Source of the DNA: Mycolicibacterium psychrotolerans
GTDB lineage: Bacteria; Actinomycetota; Actinomycetes; Mycobacteriales; Mycobacteriaceae
Direction: 5' to 3'
DNA length: 64,000 nt
Assembly (NCBI RefSeq): GCF_010729305.1
Contig: NZ_AP022574.1
Location: 5,084,001 to 5,148,000 of the forward strand
Position numbers and translations under genes: made by a program. The notes under the pieces were generated by a model that was not told where the DNA came from, searched no databases, and saw only the letters and a program-made list of their open reading frames with translations. Every line of letters begins with the position of its first letter. The first letter of the stretch is position 1. This document shows positions 54,003-63,415 of this stretch, piece after piece.

Positions 54003-54724
54003 GACGTGCTGTCGTCATTACTGGCGCTGCTGGTGGCATAGGGCAGGCACTCTGCGAACGGGCGCGCGCAGACGGATACCTTGCGATCGGTATAGATCTC
54101 CGCCCCAGCCCGGTGTCCGACATAAGTTACGAACTCGATCTACGTGATTCCGCGAACGTAATACGGCTTAGCCACCAGATTTCAGAAGAATTCGAACTGA
54201 AGGCCGTCATTCACAATGCGGCGGCGCAGCCGATCGGCGGGGCTGGTCAAACGCCGATAGCAGAGTGGACCGATATCCTCCGGACGAATGTAATCGCGGT
54301 CGACGCGCTCCTATCCGCGACAATTCACAATCTTGCATCAAACGAGGGTTCGGTGGTAGCGATAAGCAGCGTACACGCACGCGCTACGACGGGCGGTCTG
54401 ACTGCTTACGCTGCCACGAAGGCAGCACTTGAGGGCTGGGTTCGCTCGGCAGCGCTTGACCTAGGACCGAAGATCCGTGTGAACGCTGTGTCTCCAGGTG
54501 CGATCGATACTGCGAAACTTCGCGAGGGCTTTCAGCGTTGGGAAGGCGCCTCAGTCGAGGACAGGATGGCGGCGCTGCGGAGCCGCACAGCACTCGAGCG
54601 AATCGGGAGTCCCAGCGACGTTGCTGCCGCCGTATCGTTTCTGATCAGCGAGGAAGCTACCTTTATCAGTGGCACCGTTATCACCGTCGATGGCGGCGCC
54701 ACCGCCCGCCTCGGCTCGGAATAG
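53999..54724 (+). CDS. Short-chain dehydrogenase/reductase in glycan operon
   Basis: A 241-residue SDR. TGAAGGIGQAL, HNAAAQPIGG, SVVAISSVHARATT and YAATKAALEGW with catalytic Tyr/Lys, and ISGTVITVDGGA at the end are all present. The ATG overlaps the stop of the dehydrogenase gene. Role in sugar-precursor or glyceric-acid-type chemistry is inferred from context only. Confidence 0.87.
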   Translation: MRRAVVITGAAGGIGQALCERARADGYLAIGIDLRPSPVSDISYELDLRDSANVIRLSHQISEEFELKAVIHNAAAQPIGGAGQTPIAEWTDILRTNVIAVDALLSATIHNLASNEGSVVAISSVHARATTGGLTAYAATKAALEGWVRSAALDLGPKIRVNAVSPGAIDTAKLREGFQRWEGASVEDRMAALRSRTALERIGSPSDVAAAVSFLISEEATFISGTVITVDGGATARLGSE

Positions 54725-54807
54725 AAGCTCCTTCGTTCCGAGGGTGTAGCGCGGCCTACCACCGATGACTGCCAAAAGTTCCGGAGTCGAAGAAATTTGG
54801 TCCTTGG

Positions 54808-56214
54808 ATGAAGCTTCTAGGAAAGACCGGCCACGCAGCCTCGGTCTATATCCTATTGGCCGGCCTGCAGCGCGGCATGCCGCTGATTATCTTGCCATTC
54901 ATCTCGCAGGTAATGCCCCCAGCTGAGTACGGTAAAGCGTCAATGTTGACTGCGTCCTCACTACTGCTGACAACAGTGCTTGCGCAACCCCTAGATTCTC
55001 TAGTCTTCCGTTCCGCCGCCCGCGACGACGACTCCTCGCCCGCTCTACTCCGCCTAACCGGCCTTTATTGCTACGTCGTCATGCCATCGGTGGGCCTGAT
55101 GGCCGCTGGATTAGTTGCGTTGCTAGTACCAAGCTTCTTAGGGGTAAGTGGACATATTTGGAGTGTTGAGTTAGCTGCGGTAGGCTTTCTACCGGCCACG
55201 ACTTGTTTCGCCCTGCCTGTTGTTCAGGCAACACAGGATTTGCGCAGGTTCGCATGGCTAGCTTTGACATCGATAACTTTTATGGCGGGATCGAAGATTG
55301 CGCTAGTTCTTATCTGGCCGCTCGGTGTGACCGGATGGGTGATTTCTGATCTGATCTCCGCGATGGCCTCTGCCGCTATCGCGTTACTTCTTGTACCTCC
55401 AGTGCGCGCCGCGATCACGTCGAGACATATCAGGTCGGCCTTGAGATTTGCGTTGCCACTCGTACCCCACAAAGCGTCATTTTGGGCCATTGCATCCCTC
55501 AGCAGACCTGTAATGGCCGCGGTATCGACACTCACCCAGGTCGGCTTGCTGTCCCTCGGATGGAATATAGCTTCCGTCGCCAACTTAATTCTGTCTGAAA
55601 TAAATCGAGCCTCCATGCCCCAGTACTCTCGAGAAGAATTCCCGGCTCCTTCGAAAGCGACCCTTACAACGGTCAGGCTGCAGTTAGTACTCGCAGTAAC
55701 CGTACCGGCACTGGTGGGGTCATCTCTCGCGCTGCTAGGGCAGTGGGTGTTCCCATCCTCTTACTGGCCAGCTTTTGCGGTCGTCGCGATCCTGCTGCTG
55801 GGACAAGCCTCGTACGGCTTGTACCTCGTTCCGGCAAATTTTCAGGTCCAAACGGCAGGAACAACCAGGCCGGTTGCATTGGCGTCCAGCGCCGGCGCTG
55901 CGTTAATGCTGATCCTGTTGTTGCTGGTTGGACGATCACAAGGCGCAATCGGCGCCGCTTATTCAATCGCTATTGGCTTTACGGCGATGTTGTTGATCGC
56001 CCTTGGCCTTGGTCGACTACTGAAATTGAACGTGCGTTGGCAGTCGTGGTGCCGGTGTTGGCCTGAGATGGTGTCTGGTGCTGCGGCGCTCGCAGTCGGT
56101 GTTGCGGCCGCCCTATCCCCTGTTGGCTCGGCGGGCGGCAAGTTACTCGGGGGATTAGGACTTGCCCTAGTCGCTACAGCCTTCTTGCTATGCCTACGGC
56201 CCATCGAGAGATAA
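54808..56214 (+). CDS. Wzx-like polysaccharide flippase
   Basis: A 468-residue polytopic membrane protein with 12 or more hydrophobic segments and the MOP/MATE-like layout of O-antigen flippases (N-terminal ASVYILLAGLQRGMPLIILPFIS, PAEYGKASMLTAS). No adjacent Wzy polymerase is seen. It would move polyprenyl-linked glycan across the membrane. Its presence with two initiating transferases suggests a Wzx-type export route. Confidence 0.83.
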   Translation: MKLLGKTGHAASVYILLAGLQRGMPLIILPFISQVMPPAEYGKASMLTASSLLLTTVLAQPLDSLVFRSAARDDDSSPALLRLTGLYCYVVMPSVGLMAAGLVALLVPSFLGVSGHIWSVELAAVGFLPATTCFALPVVQATQDLRRFAWLALTSITFMAGSKIALVLIWPLGVTGWVISDLISAMASAAIALLLVPPVRAAITSRHIRSALRFALPLVPHKASFWAIASLSRPVMAAVSTLTQVGLLSLGWNIASVANLILSEINRASMPQYSREEFPAPSKATLTTVRLQLVLAVTVPALVGSSLALLGQWVFPSSYWPAFAVVAILLLGQASYGLYLVPANFQVQTAGTTRPVALASSAGAALMLILLLLVGRSQGAIGAAYSIAIGFTAMLLIALGLGRLLKLNVRWQSWCRCWPEMVSGAAALAVGVAAALSPVGSAGGKLLGGLGLALVATAFLLCLRPIER

Positions 56215-56296
56215 AGCCGCGAATGTGTCACACTCGAACGAGTAATGTAGGACTGACACGGACATTCGGAACTATCGTTACAAGTAGGAGCATGAC

Positions 56297-57154
56297 GTGG
56301 GCGACACGCCGGATCAAAAAGTGGTTGTAGATGAACAGTGGAAGCAATACGACTGGAAGCGACGCGTACTGATTAATGCGCTCGGCGAAGAAAGAGCTCG
56401 CGCATGGGCCAGACCGGTAAACCTCGTAGAGGCTACGCTCAAGAATCAGCTGACGCCGTTCGGACGCGCCAACAGGAACTACATCAAACGCTTCGCTAAT
56501 ATTCATGCAGGCAAACGATGCGTCATCATTGGCAACGGACCCAGCCTCAAAGAGACGAGTCTTGACTTACTTCGGTCTGAATTTACTTTCGGCCTGAATC
56601 GTATATATCTAATGTTCGACGAGCTAGGCTTCGACACTACGTACCATGTGGTAATTAATCGATTCGTCGTTGAGCAGTGCGCGAGCGACTTTCAACGTTT
56701 GAAGTCACCCCTATTCACCACCATCACCAACCGTGATCTGCTGGGCGACGGAAATTCAGTCGGATACCTGAACCGCATTGCCGGCCCGTGGTTCTCACGA
56801 GACGCCAGCAGAGGCATCTGCGAGGGCTACACAGTCACCTACGTAGCTATGCAGCTGGCGTATTATATGGGTTTCTCGGAAGTGATTCTGGTCGGCGTGG
56901 ATCACAAATTCGCAGTTCAAGGCAAGCCAAATCAGTTGGTGGAGTCAACAGGCGCAGACGCCAGTCACTTCGACCCAAGGTACTTCGCACAAGGTTTCAA
57001 GTGGCAACTGCCCGACTTAGATAACTCGGAAATATCTTACACGCTCGCGCGCGATATGTTCGAGCGCTCTGGCCGCCGAATCGTAGACGCAACCGTCGGA
57101 GGTGCACTTGACATCTTCCCGAAAGTTCAGTTGGAGCAGATTCTTAGCCGCTGA
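56297..57154 (+). CDS. DUF115 / MptE-like protein
   Basis: A 285-residue protein of the DUF115 (6-hydroxymethylpterin diphosphokinase MptE-like) group, frequently found in surface-glycan and flagellin-glycosylation loci. CVIIGNGPSLKETSLDLL is the nucleotide-binding signature, FGLNRIYLMFD and LVGVDHKF are further markers. The GTG at 56297 follows AGGAG. End of the low-GC operon. Function inferred only from context. Confidence 0.78.
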   Translation: MGDTPDQKVVVDEQWKQYDWKRRVLINALGEERARAWARPVNLVEATLKNQLTPFGRANRNYIKRFANIHAGKRCVIIGNGPSLKETSLDLLRSEFTFGLNRIYLMFDELGFDTTYHVVINRFVVEQCASDFQRLKSPLFTTITNRDLLGDGNSVGYLNRIAGPWFSRDASRGICEGYTVTYVAMQLAYYMGFSEVILVGVDHKFAVQGKPNQLVESTGADASHFDPRYFAQGFKWQLPDLDNSEISYTLARDMFERSGRRIVDATVGGALDIFPKVQLEQILSR

Positions 57155-58007
57155 CTCTCGTCGAGCGCGATGAGTTGCGCCCACGAAGTTATCTCAACAT
57201 CCGGAACTGGAACGCAAAGCGCCCACGGGTGTCTTCACCCGGCAGACAGCCAGGTATCACCTAGGGAAGTCGGAGATGGGAAAGGCCCCGCAGGGTAGTC
57301 CAAACCACAGGAAAATATTCTTGGATCTCTCGGTGTGCGCTGCGTCAACGAACTCGGACAAGCTGGCCCCGATGAAAGGTCCAGGACAAGACAGCTGCGA
57401 CCCCGGCCCCAACGAGGCGCCGCAGCGGCGTCACATTTGCCAATAGAGCGGTCAAACGCACGTAACGATGGTGGGTGTCCGCCGACCCTAATGTGGCTTC
57501 CAGTGCGCCGAGGCGTATGGCCACGTCACCAATGGGTTGCCGAAGTTAGCCAGCTCGTTCCCAGGTGGTCGACCACGGGGCGATCCCAGATGCACACCGT
57601 GTAGGTGTGCTTGGCGTCTACCCGATGATTGTCTGGGTTCTCTAAACGAGAGACATCGAGCTTTTCGAGCGTCGAGCACCGGGCCCTCTCCTCGTTTACC
57701 ATTCCCGGGGTGGGGGCTCTCTGTGGTTTGCTGATGTCGGCGCTGCCGGTAATACCGATCGTCCTCGTATTGCTGGATCGACGCCACCAGGATTGTTGGC
57801 CGACAGTCACAAGGACGACGAGTCGCCGAAACGCTTGCGCACGGAACGCCGCCACGCGGGTCGGTTGGATCCCGCCACCAGGAAAGGCGGCGGTATTTGG
57901 CACGCGCGCCCCTGCTCAGAGGACGGCTGCAGCTGCCGGTGCGACGTCCACCGGACTTTGGAGTCCACCGCCGCATAGGTGGTTCACTTTCTACAGGGGG
58001 GATTGAG
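57155..58007. other. 853-base region without a supported gene
   Basis: Open frames on both strands lack family signatures and start sites. On the minus strand a short run reads LTALLANVTPLRRLVGAGVA and then WTFHRGQ near 57337-57455, possibly a remnant of a membrane protein. The composition is intermediate. Probably decayed sequence between the low-GC operon and the acyltransferase. Confidence 0.5.
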
Positions 58008-59679
58008 TTGGCAACTGCTCTAGCAAGGTATGAGCGCTATTCGCGGCGCCGACTTCGAAACGCGGCGCAGTCACGGCAGCGTCTCGACATCCAGGGTTTG
58101 CGGATGGTGGCCGTGCTTACTGTGTTCGCCAACCATCTTTGGAACTGGCCTTCGGGCGGCTTCATCGGCGTCGACGTGTTCTTTGTGATCTCGGGCTTCC
58201 TCATCACCGGGAACCTGCTGCGGGATGCGGAGAAGCGTGGAACGGTGTCATTTCAGCAGTTTTACTGGAATCGTGTGCGGCGGATCGTGCCCGCAGCCAC
58301 CGTCGTCCTGCTCCTCACCTATCTCGCGGCCGTGTTGGTGTTTCTGCCATTCCGCGCCCGAGAGGTGGGAGTGGACGCGATCTTCGCGTTCGCGTTCCTG
58401 TCGAACTGGTGGTTCGGTTTCAAAGGCACCGACTACTTCCGCGCCTCCACCGACACCGTGTCGCCGCTGCAGCACTACTGGTCGCTGTCGATCGAGGAGC
58501 AGTTCTACTTCGTGTGGCCCGCACTGATCTTCCTGATCAGTGTGTTCGTTCTCCGTAAGGCTTGGACCCACCAGCATCGGATGCAGCTCGCCGCCGCCGC
58601 GATGGGCGGCATCGTGGCGGTGTCCTTGGGGTGGGCGATCTACCGCACCCACACGGCGGCGATAGCCGCGTACTTCGACACGTTCTCCCGGGTGTGGGAG
58701 CTCGGCGTCGGCGCGCTGCTGGCCTGCTCCGTCGGGCTGCTCGAACGCATTCCAACCGCCTTGAAACCGCTCCTATCGTGGGCTGGGTTGGGGTTGATAG
58801 TGGCCAGTCTGTTCCTGCTCAGCGACGGAGCCTCCGGTTTCCCTGCTCCGTGGGCGCTCCTGCCTGTGGCGGGCGCCGCGCTGGTGATCGCCGCTGGCGT
58901 GGGCGGGGAGCCGCAGTATCAGGCGTTTCTCCGCAACCCACTTTCCGGGTACATCGGAGACGTCTCCTACTCGCTGTACCTCGTCCACTGGCCAATCATC
59001 GTGATCGTCGCCGAATTGATGAATAGCGGGCCCGGTTACGACCTGGCCATCATCGCGCTCGGATTCGGGCTTGCCATCGCGTCCTATCACTTCGTAGAAA
59101 ACCCATTGCGCAAGGCGGACTGGTCCAAATTCCGCTACACAGCGCATGAAATACGCCGGCGCCGCTACGCCCCGCAGAAGTCCATCGAATACGCGGCGGT
59201 GGCCGCCCTGTCGCTGATTGCGGTCGGCGTGACCGCCTTCGCAATCCGCCCGGTCGAGCCGCCCACCCTGCCACCCAGCGTCATCGCGCAAGCGCCGGAG
59301 GCCGAGGCACCCGGCACCGCTCCCGTAGGACCGCTCGGCGCCGAGCTCCAGAACGAAATCGGCGAAGCCTTGAAAGCCACCGAGTGGCCCAACCTCACCC
59401 CACCGATGGAACAAGCAATCGGCGGGCAGATGGCCCCCAGCGAAGTCGTCGCCTGCGGCCAAGTCGACCTCTACAGCGTCGAAAAATGCACCTGGGGATC
59501 CCCCGACGCGCCGTTTCGCATGTTCGTCGTTGGTGACTCCATTGCGCTCGCCTACGCCGGTCCGCTGACGAAGCTTGTCGCAGACTCAAATGGTCAAATG
59601 CAAGTTCATGTCGCACCGTTAGCGGGCTGCCAATTCTCGAATGATCAAATCTTCAACGCGGACGAGAAGTCCGTCGCGG
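58008..59679 (+). pseudogene. Acyltransferase-3/SGNH O-acyltransferase, N-terminal part (disrupted by IS3)
   Basis: An OafA-type O-acyltransferase. About ten membrane segments follow a short tail, with the acyltransferase-3 motif RLDIQGLRMVAVLTVFANHL and FFVISGFLITG. A periplasmic linker leads to an SGNH domain starting VVGDSIALAY with the catalytic Ser. The reading frame is cut at 59680 by an IS3-family element; the C-terminal part is 60993-61501. TTG 58008 is the likely start, preceded by AGGGGGG. In the present sequence the frame runs on into the IS orfA. Confidence 0.88.
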
Positions 59680-59726
59680 TGAACTACCCCAGGTTTTGTT
59701 CCGATCTTTATAGGAGGATCAGGAAC

Positions 59727-60044
59727 ATGCCCCGTCAGTATTCGCCGGAGTTTCGCGATCGTGCGTTACGGATGTTGGACACCACGATGGAGGCCTCGGA
59801 AGTATCGGAGTTCGAGGCGATTAAGTCTGTGTCGAGCAAACTCGGCATCTCTGAAGAGTCGCTGCGTCGATGGCGGCGCAAGGCTCAAGTCGATGCCGGG
59901 GAACGACCCGGGACGTCCAGCTCCGAGCACGCCGAGATCCGCCGCCTCAAGCGAGAAGTTGCCGACTTACGCAGAGCCAACGAGATTCTGAAGTCTGCGT
60001 CTGCGTTTTTCGCAGCGGAGCTCGACCGCCCCGCGACGAAATGA
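59727..60044 (+). CDS. IS3-family transposase OrfA
   Basis: A 105-residue HTH protein of IS3 elements: EFRDRALRMLD, the helix SVSSKLGISEESLRRWRRKA, and a leucine-zipper region AEIRRLKREVADLRRANEIL. A ribosome-binding site AGGAGG precedes the ATG. Also readable in frame with the upstream acyltransferase fragment. Confidence 0.92.
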   Translation: MPRQYSPEFRDRALRMLDTTMEASEVSEFEAIKSVSSKLGISEESLRRWRRKAQVDAGERPGTSSSEHAEIRRLKREVADLRRANEILKSASAFFAAELDRPATK

Positions 60045-60967
60045 TCGCCTACATCGATGCACATCGCGATCAGTTCGGGGTCGAGCTCATCTGTCGTATC
60101 TTGCGGGCAGCAATCCCGGGATTCCTCACCTCCCGGGGCTACCGAGCCGCCAGGACCCGCCCGCCCTCAGATCGCGAAATCCGCGACGAACAGCTGATCG
60201 CGGACCTGCGTGTGGTGCACCGGCAGAACTACTCGGTGTACGGGGTCAAGAAGATGCATCAGGCCATGAAACGTCGCGGCTGGCACCTAGGCCGCGAACA
60301 GACCCGACGCTTGATGCGCATGGCCGGCCTGCGCGGTGTGCAGCGCGGAAAGCCGGTGTTCACCACCGTCACCGACCCCGCTGCCGCCCGGCCCGCTGAC
60401 CTGGTCAACCGTCAATTCAAGGCCCCGGCACCCAACCGGTTGTGGGTCGCCGACATCACCTTCGTACGCACCTGGCAGGGATTCTGTTACACCGCCTTCG
60501 TGACCGATGCCTGCACCAAGAAGATCGCCGGCTGGGCCGTCTCGGCCACGATGCGTACACACGACCTGCCGCTTCAAGCATTCAATCATGCCGTGTGGCA
60601 GTCGAATACCGATCTATCCGAGTTGATTCATCATTCCGACCGCGGATCGCAGTACTTATCGCTGACCTATACCGACCGACTGGCCGAACTCGGCATCGCA
60701 CCCTCGGTCGGGTCCCGCGGCGATAGTTATGACAACGCCCTCGCCGAAGCCGTCAATGCCGCCTACAAGACCGAACTGATCAGCCGCGCTAAACCATGGC
60801 GGTGCGTGGACGACGTCGAGCTCTCGACTGCCGCATGGGTGGCCTGGTACAACCAGGAACGCCTGCACGAAGCCCTCGGCTACGTTCCACCAGCCGAGTA
60901 CGAGGCCGCCCTCACCGGCGCCTCATACCCCGCGAGCCAGCCAACCCCGGCCCTCGCAACCGAGTAG
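60041..60967 (+). CDS. IS3-family transposase OrfB (DDE)
   Basis: A 308-residue catalytic subunit in the -1 frame relative to orfA; its ATG overlaps the orfA stop and a programmed frameshift would make OrfAB. DDE residues: Asp in WVADITFVRTW, Asp in HHSDRGSQY, Glu in DNALAEAVNAAYKTELI. Stop overlaps the first base of the right inverted repeat. Appears intact, so the element could be active. Confidence 0.92.
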   Translation: MIAYIDAHRDQFGVELICRILRAAIPGFLTSRGYRAARTRPPSDREIRDEQLIADLRVVHRQNYSVYGVKKMHQAMKRRGWHLGREQTRRLMRMAGLRGVQRGKPVFTTVTDPAAARPADLVNRQFKAPAPNRLWVADITFVRTWQGFCYTAFVTDACTKKIAGWAVSATMRTHDLPLQAFNHAVWQSNTDLSELIHHSDRGSQYLSLTYTDRLAELGIAPSVGSRGDSYDNALAEAVNAAYKTELISRAKPWRCVDDVELSTAAWVAWYNQERLHEALGYVPPAEYEAALTGASYPASQPTPALATE

Positions 60968-60992
60968 GAACAAAACCCGGGGTAGTTCACGG

Positions 60993-61501
60993 CCTGTCCG
61001 GCCCGGAAACAGCACGCCGTCGACATGATCAATCAGACGAAACCCGCCGTTGTGTTCATCGCCGACTCCTACGCCCAAAAACACCTGATCGGCGGTGACC
61101 AGGACCTCACTACTGGCGAGTGGGCGACGGGTATGCAAACCATCGTCGAGAAGTTCCGGCGCAGCGCCGAGAAAGTGGTGTGGCTGTCCGCTCCCCCACC
61201 TGACAAGAACATCGCCGAATGCTACGGGAAACGCAGCAGCGCCCCAGCGGACTGTATTAGCGAGGTCCAAAACTACTGGATCGACATGGCGCAGGCCGAA
61301 CAAGATGTCGCTGCGGCGGTCGAGGGGGTGTGGGTCGATTCGCGGCCTTGGTTCTGCAAGGACGCCCTCTGCCCCGCGTTCGTGGGGTCGACCCCCACCA
61401 AGCGGGACACCGCTCACCTCACGCGGGCTTACGGCGAAAAAATCACCCCAGTCATCGCTGAGACGCTGCGGAACGCGGGCGTGCTCCCCGCGACCGGCTA
61501 A
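60993..61501 (+). pseudogene. SGNH acyltransferase, C-terminal part (severed by IS3)
   Basis: The remainder of the O-acyltransferase SGNH domain: KPAVVFIADSYAQ, VVWLSAPPPDKN and the catalytic Asp-x-x-His in RDTAHLTRAYGEK. Joined to base 59679 across the element (one CGG copy removed) the frame reads ADEKSVAACPARKQHAVDM without a break, giving an intact ancestral protein of about 726 residues. Alone it has no start signal beyond ATG 61025. Confidence 0.85.
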
Positions 61502-61907
61502 AACGACTTCCTGCGCAATTCACTACTTGGTTAGCGCCTGCGCCAACAACCGCGTGCAGTTGGGTGTCAGCGACGAGGGCGTTGCTCTTAAGGTTGAGCA
61601 CCGCGGCGACCCGCGACGGCAACAAGCGGTCTCCGTACCGCTCCGTCTCCTCCAGGTCCCCTTGTCCACCACCCTCGTTGTGAATGAGGGGTGGCTCTTC
61701 TCGTGTCTCACCGTGCTAAACGGCTACGTGGACGTCTTGGCGGTGTCCGTGGCCATGAAAAAGTCCTCACTGGTGGCCAAGTAGAGGTCCCCGCTGGTGG
61801 CCAGATAAAAGTCCCCGCCCCGTGTTCGTCGTGTCGATCAGGAACTGCGGGCCCCGATGGTGACGGTGAAGGTGCCAACCAAACGCCACCACCATCGGGG
61901 AGTTCCA
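61502..61907. other. IS21-type left end and leader (406 bases, no gene)
   Basis: After the acyltransferase end the sequence leads into the IS21-like element. Three tandem units of about 23 bases resembling GGTGGCCAGATAAAAGTCCCC lie at 61749-61819, as multiple end repeats do in IS21 elements. A palindrome CCCCGATGGTG/CACCATCGGGG surrounds 61851-61900. The exact outer end was not resolved; a TGTGAATGAGGGGTGG-like start near 61679 is possible. Confidence 0.55.
61749..61819 (+). repeat. Three tandem repeats at the IS21-type left end
   Basis: Units GTGGCCATGAAAAAGTCCTC, GGTGGCCAAGTAGAGGTCCC and GGTGGCCAGATAAAAGTCCC, each 23-24 bases long, start at 61749, 61772 and 61796. Probable transposase-binding sites. 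Confidence 0.65.
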
Positions 61908-63415
61908 TTGAAGTCTGCGAAGGACCGCATGGACATCATTTCTGCCTACCAACAAGTCGGGTCATACCGAGGAGCCGCCGAGCTCTGCAAAACCACCCCC
62001 AAGACCGTAAAACTCATCGTGAGGAAGTTCGAGGCCGGCGGCAACGCACCGCCACGGGCGGAGCGGGCCCACAACTACGATGCGGTGACCGATCTGGTCA
62101 CCGAGCGTGCGAGAAGTCCCAGGGTCGGATGTCGGCCAAGCGAATGCTGCCGATCGCCCGCGCCGCCGGATATGAGGGATCGGCACGCAACTTCCGTCGC
62201 CTGGTCGCCGAAGCGAAACTGTTGTGGCGCAACGAGCATCACCGTGGGCGCCGACCGGCGGTCTGGTCACCGGGTGAGTATCTGGTGATCGACTGGGCCC
62301 AGGCCGCACCGGGATTGCTCCTGTTCTGCGCGGTGCTGGCGTTCTCCCGGTGGCGGTTCGTCGCCTTCGCCACCGACCAGAGGGCCTCCACCACGTTGGC
62401 GTTGATCGCTGAAGCCTTCAACGCGATCGCCGGGGTTCCGGCGCGCGTGCTGGCCGACCGGATGGCCTGCCTCAAAGGCGGCGTGGTCGCCAACGTGGTG
62501 ATCCCCACCGCTGAATACACTCGACTGGCAAGCCATTATGGCTTCGCGCCGGACTTCTGCCACGCCTCGGATCCCGAATCCAAGGGCATCGTCGAGAACC
62601 TGTGTGGCTACGCCCAACGCGACCTGGCGGTGCCCATGCTCACCGAGGCCAAGATCGCTGGAGTGCCGGTGGACCTACAGTCTGCGAACGCCGCAGCCAG
62701 AGCGTGGTGCGTCGAGGTCAACGCTGCGATTCACTCGGAGATCTAGGCCATTCCCGATGAACGATTAATCATCGAACGGGAAGTGCTGCAACCACTACCG
62801 TCGCTACGGTTGCAGATCGGGGCGCCACCGGTGCTCCGCAAGGTCGACCGACTGTCGTGTGTCCGGTATGCCTCGGCCCGCTACTCGGTACCCACTCGAC
62901 TCATCGGAGCCAGCGTGGCGATGGTGCTCGATCACGGCGCGGTCTGCCTGGTCGAACCCAGCACCGGGATGATCGTGGCCGAGCATAAACTCGCAGCACC
63001 AGGTAGCGCCTCGATCCTGGACGCGCACTACGACGGGCCACGACCAGCGCCGCATCGCGGCCCACGCCCCAGGACGGGGACTGAGCAGCAGTTCTGTGCC
63101 TTGGGTACTGATGCCGAAGCGTTCCTCATCGGTGCAGCAGCGATCGGCAACACCCGCCTGGGCTCCGAGCTGGAAGTCCTACTCGGGTTGGGCGCCGCTC
63201 ACGGCACGGACGCCGTGACCGCGGCGCTGCGCCGGGCGGTTGCGTTCCGGCGGTTGCGTGCCGCTGACGTGCGCTCCATCCTGGCCGCCGGCGCCGGAAC
63301 CCCTCAACCACGCACCGCTGGGGATGCGTTGATCCTGGACCTACCGGTCGCTCCGACCCGATCGTTGGATGCCTACACGGTCATCCCGACCGCTGACGGC
63401 GGGGTTACGTCATGA
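61908..63415 (+). pseudogene. istA: IS21-family transposase IstA, decayed
   Basis: An IstA-like transposase broken twice. The frame from TTG 61908 (HTH: SYRGAAELCKTTPKTVKLIV) shifts near 62110, where one base seems lost before EKSQGRMSAKRM. The second frame carries the DDE core (YLVIDWAQA, RVLADRMACLKGG, SKGIVENLCGYAQRDLA) and stops at TAG 62744. The same frame then continues (AIPDERLIIEREVLQPLPSL and on) to the istB junction. The stop overlaps the istB ATG. Confidence 0.85.

Larger units (their letters stand above)
59680..60989 (+). mobile_element. IS3-family insertion sequence, complete
   Basis: A 1310-bp element with 23-bp terminal inverted repeats (first begins TGAACTACCCC, last ends GTAGTTCA), one mismatch between them. 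A 3-bp target duplication CGG is at 59677-59679 and 60990-60992. It carries two overlapping transposase frames. The ends start TG and finish CA as usual for IS3. Inserted in frame-relevant position inside the SGNH acyltransferase gene. Confidence 0.92.

Noticed and set aside
57488..57976. A 162-codon minus-strand frame in the gap before the acyltransferase
   Set aside because: No start signal, no recognisable domain and Arg/Ser-rich composition; treated as non-coding.
61749..61819. Tandem units considered as a CRISPR array
   Set aside because: Only three units that are contiguous, without spacers, beside an IS21 transposase; they fit transposon end repeats.
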